Below are positions 8,444 through 15,923 of a DNA stretch of 64,000 bases, one piece after another; positions within the stretch are counted from its first letter, which is position 1; every line of letters begins with the position of its first letter. Both the position numbers and the translations under genes were made by a program. The stretch is from SXIZ01 sp040079795 (GTDB lineage: Bacteria > Pseudomonadota > Gammaproteobacteria > Methylococcales > Methylomonadaceae): contig JBEBJQ010000005.1 of NCBI GenBank assembly GCA_040079795.1, forward strand, positions 32,840 through 96,839. Direction: 5' to 3'. The notes under the pieces are model-generated. The model ran no database searches and was not told the origin of the DNA. It saw only the letters and a program-made list of their open reading frames with translations.

Positions 8444-8716
8444 ATGACCATTAATCAAACCAAATACGATGACGCTATTGAAACCCACATTACTCAGCGG
8501 CAGGTGTTGATACAAGCAGTGCAGAGCACCCAGGCAAATGCTTTAAAACCGGAGAGTCGCTCATTTTTGCTAAAGATTTTTTCGGGCATCCTGCTTGAAA
8601 AAATCTGCAAAAACTTAACGCGACGGTTTATTTTGCTGCGCAAGCCCCGATTCGTCCTGCGTCCGCCCGCTCCGACCCGGCAAGGGGATCGTCGCATAGC
8701 TCCCACAATGACTTGA
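8444..8716 (+). pseudogene. Fragment of an unknown gene fused to repeat copy 1
   Basis: From ATG 8444 (ribosome-binding site AAAGG) the first 34 codons, starting MTINQTKYDDAIETHI, look like ordinary coding sequence of a small soluble helical protein. From base 8547 the frame runs into a 293-bp repeat found again exactly at 18104, and the remaining 56 codons are simply that repeat read as Arg/Pro-rich protein. The natural gene therefore seems truncated at its 3' end by the repeat. I do not recognise the family from the short remaining N-terminus. A functional small protein remains possible. Confidence 0.4.
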
Positions 8717-8839
8717 CGGCTATTCGGGAAGCCTCTGTATTTCGCCTGTGCTTACGCTTCGGCTCAACACCCGGCCCTGCGCCTATCGGGGACTAAAAAT
8801 CTTCACTTCTCTACCGCTCCGCTTCCAAGATTTTCAGCG
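8547..8839 (-). repeat. Structured dispersed repeat, copy 1 (293 bp, identical to copy 2)
   Basis: Bases 8547-8839 are identical to 18104-18396 by direct reading. The element is bounded by hairpins. AGATTTTTTC (8574-8583) pairs with GAAAAAATCT (8597-8606). At the other end CTAAAAATCTT (8793-8803) pairs with AAGATTTTCAG (8827-8837). Read on the minus strand the second stem begins CGCTGAAAATCTTGG and contains a G-U wobble, not a mismatch, so I assign the functional strand as minus. The core holds conserved blocks GTCCCCG, GTCATTGTGG and GGCGGACGCAGGACGAA that reappear in the diverged copy 4 at 13097. Reading frames in it are compositional accidents. It may be a MITE-like element or a structured RNA. 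Confidence 0.85.
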
Positions 8840-8877
8840 ACAGAACAGTAATGCTATTACTGTTGAAATACTCAAGC

Positions 8878-9117
8878 CTATTTTCTCTGCGAGTGTTTTG
8901 TTTTGGCGGTGATTTTTGCCGCCGGCGCCGATTGCTTCATCCGGTCAAAAAAATAGCCTATAAAGCCGAACATCACTACGGCAAACAGTACCCGGCTGAT
9001 AATTAAGGCTTCAGCCAGCGGTATTTCTGAATCTGCGCCAGCCAGTGTTTTGAAGAAATCGACCACCCAGTTAATGCCGAGTGTAGGGTCAAAAATATTG
9101 ATGAGTTGGTTGTTCAT
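8878..9117 (-). CDS. Small single-pass membrane protein, unknown function
   Basis: A 79-residue protein starting MNNQLINIFDPTLGINW. The ATG at 9117 is preceded by GAGG about 9 bases upstream, a credible ribosome-binding site. One transmembrane helix (about residues 42-60, IISRVLFAVVMFGFIGYFF) is followed by a basic tail rich in Lys/Arg, predicting the C-terminus in the cytoplasm. I do not recognise a family. It stands alone between repeat copy 1 and a TPR gene in an accessory region. Clean start signals and hydrophobic pattern make it more likely real than chance, but it could be a remnant. Confidence 0.5.
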   Translation of the reverse strand: MNNQLINIFDPTLGINWVVDFFKTLAGADSEIPLAEALIISRVLFAVVMFGFIGYFFDRMKQSAPAAKITAKTKHSQRK

Positions 9118-9479
9118 GTTGGCATTCCTCTATCTATGATAATGAAATTGAGCGTTTTTTACATTCTGCGCCGTTAGATATGCTTGCGCCTCTGGAGTTC
9201 ATCACTTTTTTAATCTGGTCAGTTCAGATACTCTGTAAATGTAAAACAATCGCCTACTTTATACTGCGAATGCTTGTTAATTTCTGTGAAGTATTACCCA
9301 TTAAAAGGCTATTTTTTAAGTTGGCTTCGACGCGTGGGCAGGCAGAGCGAGCAATGCTGGACTTAGGATATTGACGGCTTCAGATTAACAAACAATCATG
9401 CCAGTATTTTTATAGTGCTGACGGCTTAAAGTACTCATGTTAGAATTTTTACCGAGACTTTCAACATAAGGTAAAGGCC
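9118..9479. other. Gene-free stretch before the TPR-oxygenase gene
   Basis: About 360 bases. The only open frame of note (from 9180, 64 codons) lacks a ribosome-binding site and a recognisable product, so I treat it as chance. The stretch should contain promoters for the divergent small membrane protein and the TPR gene, but I see no strong consensus. Confidence 0.4.
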
Positions 9480-11093
9480 ATGAAAATGCCGTTTAAGCAA
9501 GCCCCGCAACCGTACCCCGCCGAAATGCAGGCATTGCAGCAACTGTTTCAAAGCGGACAATACCCTCTGGCTGAAAGCAGAGCACAGGCATTATTAGTGC
9601 AATTCCCCAAATCGCTCGGGTTATATAATTTGCTTGGGCTCTGCCAACAGGCACAAGGCAAAAATCATGAAGCGATTGCCAGTTTCCGTAAGATGCTCGC
9701 GCTTGACCCGCGTATTGCGGAGATTCATTTTAACTTAGGGGTAATATTCGCAGCATCAGGAGAAATTCAAGAGGCTATCGCAAGTTACCGCAAAGCCCTG
9801 CAATTTAAGCCAAACTTTACCGTGGCGCACTTTAACCTTGGTATATTGCTACAGGCAGAGGGTCTATTGCCGGGAGCTGCCCTGCATTACCGCAAGGCGG
9901 TTGCGCTGGAGCCCGACTTTTTAGAGGCATTAGGCAACTTGGGAATAGTGTTGCAGCAAAGTGGCCAGTTAGCGGAAGCGGAACAGTGTTATGGTCAAGC
10001 GCTGGCGCTACGTCCTGATGCACAGGGGTATTATAACCTCGGCACGACCTTGTATGGTCAGGGCAAGCATGAAGAAGCTATTGTGGCGTTTCGTGAAGCC
10101 CTAAAGCTTGATCCGCAGTTTGCCGATGCCTGGAATGCGTTGGGTGAGACTTTACGTGATCGCGCCGATATGGATGAGGCGATCCGCTGTTATAAACAGG
10201 CGCTGGTGGTACAGCCCACGCATGGGCGCGCCAAGTATAATCTGGGGGAGTTTTACTGTCTGGCGGATCGTTTGATGGATGCCATACCGTATTTTGAGGA
10301 TTCCGATTTTGCGGATGCCCGGGAGCGCGCGTTGCAGTGTTATTACAAAACCCGGCAGTTTGAAGTTTTTAAACAAAAATTCGAGCAGCTTAGCGCACAG
10401 CGGCAGCATTCATCAGTGCTGCTGGGTACGTTATCTACGCATTATGCAACTAATTTCGGCGATGAAAATCCCTACACTTTCTGTAAAGCCCCTATGGATT
10501 ATGTGGTGCATACCTGTATTGATGAACTGGCGGAACCGGATAGCCCGTTTTTAACAGCGTTGTTAGAAGACATCCTGCAACTCGCCATCGCCGAAAGAAA
10601 GCAGGGACGTTTGTATTACGGCATGCAGTCGGCGGGTAATTTGTTGATGCGTTCTGAGCCATCCATCCAAAAACTCGCCGGGCTAATTCGCAATAAAGTT
10701 CTGGCCTATCAACAACATTTTTCTGCAAGCCGGGACGGACTGATTGTAAATTTCCCCACCGAGATTGAATTCACCAGCTCCTGGTATTTGCGTATGCACC
10801 AAGGCGGTTATTTGACCTCGCACATCCATGAAGAAGGCTGGATCAGCGGCTGTGTTTATCTCCGGCTACCAGAAAAACAAAACGCCCACGAGGGTAGTTT
10901 TGAATACAGTACCGACGGCGATGATTATCCCCGCTTGCATGAAAACTTCCCAACTCAAATTGTCGATCAACAGGTGGGGGATTTGGTGTTGTTTCCTTCT
11001 TCATTATTTCACCGCACGATTCCTTTTAATTCCGATCAAGAGCGGATTTGTGTGGCGTTTGATGTTAAGCCAGCAATAAATAGGTTGGGTTAA
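9480..11093 (+). CDS. TPR protein with C-terminal 2OG-Fe(II) oxygenase-like domain
   Basis: A 537-residue protein with two parts. Residues about 12-290 hold tandem 34-residue tetratricopeptide repeats (for example EIHFNLGVIFAASGEIQEAI and AYYNLG-type units), a protein-binding scaffold. The C-terminal third matches the putative 2-oxoglutarate/iron oxygenase family seen after TPRs (PF13759/TIGR02466 type). It has an iron-ligand-like HIHEEGWISGCVYLRLP near residue 446 and a second histidine motif LFHRTIPF near 508 followed by RICVAFDV. No signal peptide, so cytoplasmic. The ATG at 9480 follows AAGGTAAAGG. Such proteins are often next to glycan or peptide-modification genes; here it is isolated, so its substrate is unknown. 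Confidence 0.85.
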   Translation: MKMPFKQAPQPYPAEMQALQQLFQSGQYPLAESRAQALLVQFPKSLGLYNLLGLCQQAQGKNHEAIASFRKMLALDPRIAEIHFNLGVIFAASGEIQEAIASYRKALQFKPNFTVAHFNLGILLQAEGLLPGAALHYRKAVALEPDFLEALGNLGIVLQQSGQLAEAEQCYGQALALRPDAQGYYNLGTTLYGQGKHEEAIVAFREALKLDPQFADAWNALGETLRDRADMDEAIRCYKQALVVQPTHGRAKYNLGEFYCLADRLMDAIPYFEDSDFADARERALQCYYKTRQFEVFKQKFEQLSAQRQHSSVLLGTLSTHYATNFGDENPYTFCKAPMDYVVHTCIDELAEPDSPFLTALLEDILQLAIAERKQGRLYYGMQSAGNLLMRSEPSIQKLAGLIRNKVLAYQQHFSASRDGLIVNFPTEIEFTSSWYLRMHQGGYLTSHIHEEGWISGCVYLRLPEKQNAHEGSFEYSTDGDDYPRLHENFPTQIVDQQVGDLVLFPSSLFHRTIPFNSDQERICVAFDVKPAINRLG

Positions 11094-11330
11094 TAGAAAT
11101 AAACAACCTGTATTGCGCTATAACGAACCCTCAGAGCCTAGGTGTATTAACCTAATTGATGCCAAATGTAGTGTGTTTGGTAGTGGCTAATAATGCTCCA
11201 CTTTAGCTTTTTACCCAATTCTCAATGTCTAAATTAGCCTGAGTTCGGGATAAGAAATCTTGGCAGTCTTTATGTAAAGCTGAAAAAATATGAACGACCA
11301 AGAGCATATTTTTCAAAAGGCTGCCAAGTG
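11094..11330. other. Spacer between the TPR-oxygenase gene and the IS-derived fragment
   Basis: About 240 bases without a gene. The right half carries the inverted repeats attributed to the IS982-like remnant. The left half shows nothing recognisable. Confidence 0.4.
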
Positions 11331-11392
11331 ATGATTTTAACGCGATTATTTTGTGATGTAGATGATTTTTGTCAGGCATTTATTCCGCCGTT
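11240..11392 (+). mobile_element. Remnant of an IS982-like insertion sequence (left end and transposase start)
   Basis: The ATG at 11331 opens MILTRLFCDVDDFCQAFIPP, which resembles the N-terminus of IS982-family transposases (LFC-[ED]-[VI]-DDFC-x-x-F). The frame is cut after about 20 codons where repeat copy 3 begins at 11393. Upstream, CTTGGCAGTCTTT (11259-11271) and AAAGGCTGCCAAG (11316-11328) form a nearly perfect 13-bp inverted repeat, with an inner stem GAAAAAATATG/CATATTTTTC, directly before the ATG. GAGTTCGGGATAA near 11241 may be the terminal inverted repeat. No catalytic part of the transposase remains, so the element is dead. The exact left boundary is a guess. Confidence 0.55.
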
Positions 11393-11437
11393 GAAAATCT
11401 TCACTTCGCTGTCGCTACGTTTCCAAGATTTTCAGCG
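11393..11437 (-). repeat. Structured repeat, copy 3 (terminal hairpin only)
   Basis: GAAAATCTT (11393-11401) and AAGATTTTC (11425-11433) form a perfect 9-bp stem, and the element ends in CAGCG exactly like copies 1 and 2. The loop is a diverged version of theirs. Only this terminal 45 bp is present, without the repeat core. It sits exactly at the junction between the IS982-like transposase start and an unrelated coding remnant. Confidence 0.7.
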
Positions 11438-11659
11438 AATGACTATTTGGAGCGGGATGCGCCGATTGCGGATGAAAATTTGTTGCTGGTAATTCAGTCC
11501 TTGGCATCCTTGCACCGCGCCCAAGTGTTCGATGGCGTGGCATTGCTAAAGAAGTTCCCCAACCGCTTTGGCCCACATCATCAGGAAGATGTAGAGCGTA
11601 TCTGGAGAAATTACACTTTGGTGCCAGATGAGTTAAAAGGTATTTTTTTACAGGCGTGA
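11438..11659 (+). pseudogene. C-terminal remnant of an unidentified protein
   Basis: After the hairpin of copy 3 an open frame continues for 73 codons, beginning NDYLERDAPIADENLL and ending PDELKGIFLQA. Its amphipathic pattern looks like real coding sequence. The frame is open through the hairpin, giving an apparent 96-codon ORF from GTG/ATG-like codons at 11369, but the first part is only the hairpin and transposase region read in another frame. I do not recognise the family. It is best seen as the 3' end of a gene that lost its front, adjoining the repeat. Confidence 0.4.
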
Positions 11660-11719
11660 TCCCAGCGTGTCGCGGCTTATCCACTGTCGCAAGATCGAAA
11701 GTGTTATTTTTAAACCTGT

Positions 11720-11962
11720 TTACGCCTGCGTTGTCCTCAACAAACAATCTAACGTATCCACTAACTCACACCAATCCGAATCTTCTGCTTTGGCTTCATT
11801 CAGAAATACAGCCTGAGCTTCGTTCCAGAAACTGGCTTCAGGCAAGCTAACATCGCTGGGTAACGGTTTATATCTTTCAATAAAAGCCTTAATTTGTTGC
11901 TCTTCATCCGCTAAGCCTAATTGGCAAAATAAGCTTTGCAGTGTGTGACTTGAAGTATCCAT
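11720..11962 (-). CDS. DUF2789 family protein
   Basis: An 80-residue protein whose whole length matches DUF2789: it starts MDTSSHTLQSLFCQLGL, has a central FIERYKPLPSDVSLPEASFW, and ends DWCELVDTLDCLLR. Proteins of this family are about 75-80 residues, acidic, mostly helical and found in gammaproteobacteria; no function is established. It is 18 bases downstream of the DUF502 gene on the same strand, so they may be cotranscribed. It converges on the remnant ORF ending at 11659. Confidence 0.85.
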   Translation of the reverse strand: MDTSSHTLQSLFCQLGLADEEQQIKAFIERYKPLPSDVSLPEASFWNEAQAVFLNEAKAEDSDWCELVDTLDCLLRTTQA

Positions 11963-11979
11963 TTGAATTCCCGAGTTGA

Positions 11980-12615
11980 TTAAGAATTTTCAGCGCTGCT
12001 GAATGCGCTGGTTTTATCTTTTTCATCACGCACATTGCCAACAACCCCTGCGGTTGCAATAAAACGCAGTGCATCCTCAACCGACATGTCGATTTCTATG
12101 ACATTTTTCCGGGGCATAATGACCGTGTTGCCACCTACTTGATAGCTGAAGGGCAGAAATACTGCAACCTGGTCATCGGCGATAAACGGATGCGAACCTT
12201 CCTCAAAATCCGAAACGGTAATAAAGCCAATTTGCTGACCCTGACCATGAAGCACATCAACCAATACCACTTTTTTAAATTTGCCTTTTTGTTCCCCGGA
12301 GAACAGCGAAATAAAATCACGGATGGCAGTATATAAGCTTTTAACCACGGGTATTTGGATCACCATTTCTTCAAAAATAGTGAATACGTTGAGGAAGGCG
12401 CGCAAGTTTAGAAAGTTTCCGAAAAAAAATACCACCGCAAGGCCTAATATAAAACCAGAACCTTTTATATACCAACTATCGGGTAGGAAAAATTTAAAGA
12501 TATTGCCCAAGGCGAATTCTGCGGTGCCGGCAAGCCAGAGGAGCAGGTAAAGCGTGAGGGTGAGGGGGATAATGGCGATTAAACCTTTTAGGAAGGTTTT
12601 AGTAACGGGTGTCAT
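11980..12615 (-). CDS. DUF502 family membrane protein
   Basis: A 211-residue integral membrane protein of the DUF502 family. It has two transmembrane helices: residues about 7-30 (FLKGLIAIIPLTLTLYLLLW) and 52-76 (GFILGLAVVFFFGNFLNLR). The family hallmark after the second helix is visible: IPVVKSLYTAIRDFISLF near residues 88-105. A soluble beta-rich domain follows, with HPFIADDQVAVFLP and a PRKNVIEIDMSVEDALRFIATAG signature. The function is not known; homologues are widespread, including in plants. It precedes the DUF2789 gene by 18 bases. An acidic/Ser C-terminal tail is probably disordered. Confidence 0.9.
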   Translation of the reverse strand: MTPVTKTFLKGLIAIIPLTLTLYLLLWLAGTAEFALGNIFKFFLPDSWYIKGSGFILGLAVVFFFGNFLNLRAFLNVFTIFEEMVIQIPVVKSLYTAIRDFISLFSGEQKGKFKKVVLVDVLHGQGQQIGFITVSDFEEGSHPFIADDQVAVFLPFSYQVGGNTVIMPRKNVIEIDMSVEDALRFIATAGVVGNVRDEKDKTSAFSSAENS

Positions 12616-12658
12616 GTTTAGTATCCAATGTTAGTTATTTGTGAGTCATGATGAGTGC

Positions 12659-13096
12659 TTATTTCAAAGTACTATTTTTAACGCGCGTTCCGAGTAAATA
12701 ATCAAACCAAGGCCAAGTAACACACCAGTTTGCAGAGCTATCGCCACCGAGATGATGTTCGTAATGCCAGCGTAAGTGTTTTCGTGCCCAGCTGGGATTA
12801 AGGTGGGCTTTACGATGTTTATAGTAATAAAGCGCCATAGAGAAATAGACTGCACAGATAAATGCGGGAAAGCTCATAAGCAGTGGCAAATGCAGACCTA
12901 CAAGACCCGCTAGCAAAATCAACTCTTTGCTTTGGGCATTCCAAGTGGTTAAGCGCAACCGTTTATAATTCATATCAAGCATATTATTTTTAATGCATTC
13001 TGCGTGGCGCTCATACCAATGATACGCCCAGAAACTGTCGCGATTTTTCCCTAATCCGTGCAGGAGATATTTGTGCATAAACCATTCCCCGGCATT
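12659..13096 (-). pseudogene. Fatty-acid hydroxylase/sterol-desaturase family protein, N-terminus cut off at repeat copy 4
   Basis: The C-terminal part carries the histidine boxes of the membrane di-iron hydroxylase superfamily: HKYLLHG, HRKAH, and HLRWHYEHHLG, plus the terminal WPWFDYLLGT. The first box begins HKYLLHG right at the apparent start Met (13078), and coding continues upstream as NAGEWFMHKY, matching the usual E-W-x-x-HK motif. At 13096/13097 the gene meets the end of repeat copy 4 and homology stops. Family members have another roughly 30-60 hydrophobic residues before this motif. The gene thus seems beheaded by the repeat. A shortened product starting at 13078 would lack the first helix. 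Confidence 0.7.
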
Positions 13097-13361
13097 CGCT
13101 GAAAAACATGGAAACGGAGCGTGAGCGAAGTGATGTTTTTTAGTCCCCGGTAGGCGAAGGGAAATGCGCCAATCCGACGTGCGCGATAGCGCGCGAGGGA
13201 GGCAAGCATTTTATCCCGAAGAGCCGTAGAGTCATTGTGGTAGCCTTGACGTAGTAGGTGGCGAAGCGTAGTACGTAGTCGAGGCGGACGCAGGACGAAG
13301 CGGGGCTAGATTGATTCGCCGCGTGGCGAATCGATTTTTGTGACAGGGAGGTCCAAAAATC
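13097..13361 (+). repeat. Structured repeat, copy 4 (diverged, opposite orientation)
   Basis: Read on the plus strand it starts CGCTGAAAAACATGGAAACG, matching the minus-strand start of copies 1-3. It shares TTTTTAGTCCCCG-TAGGCG, GCCGT..AGTCATTGTGG and GGCGGACGCAGGACGAA-CGGGGCT. The terminal stem has a different sequence but still pairs: CTGAAAAACAT (13099-13109) with ATGTTTTTTAG (13133-13143). At the other end GATTTTTG (13333-13340) pairs with CAAAAATC (13354-13361), again different bases but the same fold. An additional perfect hairpin GATTCGCC-GCGT-GGCGAATC occupies 13313-13332. Changes on both sides of the stems that preserve pairing argue that structure is selected or was recently mobile as a hairpin. 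Confidence 0.75.
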
Positions 13362-13381
13362 TTCTATGAGGCGCACTGTGG

Positions 13382-13689
13382 CGCGCAGAATTATTGAGAT
13401 AGAGAGATTATCTCATAATCTTGTGACGACAGTATCTGATCTGACAGACACACTGCATCTTTGCCGGAAAGGCGAGTTTTTACGTTAGTTGAATCATCTG
13501 GCTAATCAGGACTTTTTACAGGATTGATTTGCAAGCAGTTGTCCTTAATTACCCAGAAAGCTAGCCTTGATCTCATATAAACAAATCAGTTGTTTTAGTG
13601 TGCATTGCAAACAATTCAGCCGAAGTTAAGCTTGGAACAGGATAATCCAAAGCTACCGTTAGTTTGTTTATTTTTTATAGGGAACAGTT
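13382..13689. other. Gene-free stretch upstream of the GH17-like gene
   Basis: About 310 bases, AT-rich, with no open frame of interest. It probably contains the promoter of the gene at 13690. No remnant of the missing N-terminus of the fatty-acid hydroxylase was recognised here on the minus strand. Confidence 0.4.
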
Positions 13690-14691
13690 ATGTCATTTTT
13701 TTTTCGGTTAGCGCTACTTGCTTTAATGATATTGAGTTCTACTCAGCATGCTCTTGCTGCTGAACCTGCAACTGTTATCCCTCAAACTAAAACTGAAGAA
13801 ACTTTACAATGCACTGGTTTCAGCCCCTACGTTGGCAAACTGACCCCCGATTTTGGTGCGGCGCCATCCAGGGAATTGATTAATGTATTATTAGATAAAT
13901 TAATTGCCGAAACCCCTTTTCGGTGCATTATGACTTACGGCGTGCTAAGTGGCTTGGAGTATATATTTGCTGCCGCACAGGCACGTAACATTAAGGTGAT
14001 TGCCATACTTTGGATAGATAAAGACCCGGCGGTTAATTCACAATCGATTTCCAGCGGTATTGAGGTCGCGAAAGCCTTCCCGGATACGATTATTAAACTC
14101 AGCTGCGGTTCGGAAGTCCGGACCCGCCACGGTTATAAATTTGATGGTGAAATCAAGCGTTGTATTGATGGCCTGCGGGAAGCAGGGGTTACCCAACCCA
14201 TTTCCACCATCGATACCTGGTGGGAATGGTGTAACCGTAAAACGCCGTGCGAGCCAACACTTTTCGGCATCCAGGTAGACTGGATCGGTACCAACATTTT
14301 TCCCTGGTGGGAAAATAAATTCTCAGGCGTTTACCCTTGTACACCGGCAAAAAAAGCCGCTGATTTTCACATCGCCCGGCTTGAAGAGCTGCATCGCACT
14401 TATCCTGGAAAATCGGTAGTAATGACTGAATTCGGCTGGCCCAGCGGGCCTAAAAACACCACAGAAATCAATAACCACACTAAACAGCAGTGTGGCGTCG
14501 CTTCTAAACAGAATCAAATTCTGGTAGTACGGGAAACTTTTAAAAAACTCGCTAAAAAGCATTGGTCTGGTGTAGCGTTTGAGGCCTTTGCAGAAACCTG
14601 GAAACCGGATATAGAAGGCGGTGCGGGGAGTTTTTGGGGGCTTTGTGATGGGGAGCCGCCGTATAATTGCCCTAAAAACCTATTGAATTAA
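13690..14691 (+). CDS. Exported glycoside hydrolase family 17-like protein
   Basis: A 333-residue secreted protein. A signal peptide covers about residues 1-23 (FFFRLALLALMILSS, cleavage after HALA). The mature part resembles bacterial GH17 beta-1,3-glucan-active enzymes: FSPYVGKLTPDFGAAPS near 44, an acid/base-like KLSCGSEVRTRHG near 136 (GNE in classical enzymes, here GSE), FPWWENKFSG near 200, and the nucleophile motif MTEFGWPSG near 252. FEAFAETWK follows near 297. Six or more cysteines suggest disulphides in the periplasm. The gene has its own long upstream region and a strong hairpin after it. It could be a hydrolase or a transglycosylase; the altered GNE motif leaves activity uncertain. 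Confidence 0.75.
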   Translation: MSFFFRLALLALMILSSTQHALAAEPATVIPQTKTEETLQCTGFSPYVGKLTPDFGAAPSRELINVLLDKLIAETPFRCIMTYGVLSGLEYIFAAAQARNIKVIAILWIDKDPAVNSQSISSGIEVAKAFPDTIIKLSCGSEVRTRHGYKFDGEIKRCIDGLREAGVTQPISTIDTWWEWCNRKTPCEPTLFGIQVDWIGTNIFPWWENKFSGVYPCTPAKKAADFHIARLEELHRTYPGKSVVMTEFGWPSGPKNTTEINNHTKQQCGVASKQNQILVVRETFKKLAKKHWSGVAFEAFAETWKPDIEGGAGSFWGLCDGEPPYNCPKNLLN

Positions 14692-14711
14692 CCCTTAATC
14701 AAATACGGTGG

Positions 14712-14759
14712 GATTGTGAGGCGCAATTGATAAGAAATTGCGCCCTCAAGCCTACAATC
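14712..14759. terminator. Extended stem-loop between convergent GH17-like gene and pyrC
   Basis: GGCGCAATT (14720-14728) pairs perfectly with AATTGCGCC (14736-14744). GAG/CTC extend it with a one-base bulge, and GATTGT (14712-14717) pairs with ACAATC (14754-14759) outside. It lies exactly between two convergent stops and likely serves as a bidirectional terminator, although there is no long U-run. Confidence 0.6.
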
Positions 14760-14780
14760 ATATGAGTTAAAATGTTCAGT

Positions 14781-15812
14781 TTAGGCTAATTTCCAACGTA
14801 ACGGCTCGCCCGTCCTTAAGGGCGTAATTTTATTTTCCGCTTCGCCATAACTTTCCGGCACTGTCCAAGTGTGTTTAGTCAATGTAACCGTTTCAGTATT
14901 GCGCGGCAAACCATAAAAATCCGCGCCGTAAAAGCTGGCAAAACCTTCCAGTTTATCCAAGGCATGATTAGCCTCAAAGATTTCTGTATACAATTCCAAT
15001 GCAACAGGGGCACTAAAGCAACCGGCGCAGCCACAGGCATTTTCTTTTAAGCCCGTCAGATGCGGTGCACTGTCTGTGCCTAAGAAAAATTTTGGATTAC
15101 CGCTAATTGCAGCTTTTACTAATGCCAGGCGATGCTGTTCCCGTTTCAAAATAGGTAGGCAATAATAATGTGGCCTTATACCGCCCATTAACATGGCATT
15201 ACGATTATAGAGTAAGTGTTGTGGGGTAATGGTGGCGGCAATTTTATCGCTACTGCTTTCTACAAATTGCACGGCTGTTTCGGTGGTAAGGTGTTCCAAT
15301 ACAACACGCAAAGCCGGAAACTCCTGCACGATGGCGCTGAGGTGAGTTTCAATAAATACCCGTTCCCGATCAAAAATATCGCAGTCAGCGCCGGTTACTT
15401 CACCATGTACCAGTAACGGCACAGCGTAAGTTTGCATAGCCTCCAGTATCGGATAAATTGCCTGTAAATGGGCAACGCCAGCGTCGGAATTGGTCGTTGC
15501 TCCGGCTGGATAAAGTTTAAATGCGACAACATACGGGTTTTCACTGGCTTGTTTAACATCTTCCAGGGTGGTGCTGCCTGTTAAATACAAAGTCATTAAC
15601 GGCGTAAAACTAAGCCCTTCAGGTAGCGCCTGTAAAATTTCTGTACGATACAACAAAGCTTCGGCAACAGTCGCTACCGGCGGCTTTAGATTGGGCATAA
15701 TGACCGCGCGCGCAAACTGTCTGGCGGTATGTGGCAGTACAATTTTTAAGAGCGCACCATTTCTAACATGCAAATGCCAGTCATCGGGTCGGGTAATGGT
15801 TAATTTTTCCAT
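14781..15812 (-). CDS. pyrC: Dihydroorotase, PyrC type
   Basis: A zinc amidohydrolase of about 343 residues that closes carbamoyl-aspartate to dihydroorotate in pyrimidine synthesis. The N-terminal metal motif RPDDWHLHVRNG gives two His ligands. The carboxylated Lys lies in VAFKLYPAGATTNSDAGV near residue 95, further ligands in LLVHGEV and VLEHLTT, and the catalytic Asp in FLGTDSAPH near 245. This is the class II (E. coli-like) short dihydroorotase. I start at ATG 15812 (MEKLTITRPDDW); the frame is open to a TTG at 15830 but adds no conserved sequence. It is a single gene here, convergent with the GH17-like gene. Confidence 0.95.
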   Translation of the reverse strand: MEKLTITRPDDWHLHVRNGALLKIVLPHTARQFARAVIMPNLKPPVATVAEALLYRTEILQALPEGLSFTPLMTLYLTGSTTLEDVKQASENPYVVAFKLYPAGATTNSDAGVAHLQAIYPILEAMQTYAVPLLVHGEVTGADCDIFDRERVFIETHLSAIVQEFPALRVVLEHLTTETAVQFVESSSDKIAATITPQHLLYNRNAMLMGGIRPHYYCLPILKREQHRLALVKAAISGNPKFFLGTDSAPHLTGLKENACGCAGCFSAPVALELYTEIFEANHALDKLEGFASFYGADFYGLPRNTETVTLTKHTWTVPESYGEAENKITPLRTGEPLRWKLA

Positions 15813-15923
15813 GTTGATTGGTGTTTTCAATTAAAATAAGGAATTATTTTAGCTTAAACGGACTTGAAGTTGGCCTTTCCGTCCTTATTTCAAGCTATAT
15901 TATTGTTGGTAACGGAGTTATAA

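Noticed and set aside
8494..8706. Minus-strand ORF in repeat copy 1, with the same protein start again at 18069-18263
   Set aside because: The shared protein sequence follows from the identical 293-bp DNA repeat; it is Arg/Ser-rich, without ribosome-binding site or known homology, and stems and RNA-like blocks explain the conservation better.
9180..9374. 64-codon plus-strand ORF
   Set aside because: No ribosome-binding site, no recognised family and a composition typical of AT-rich non-coding DNA.
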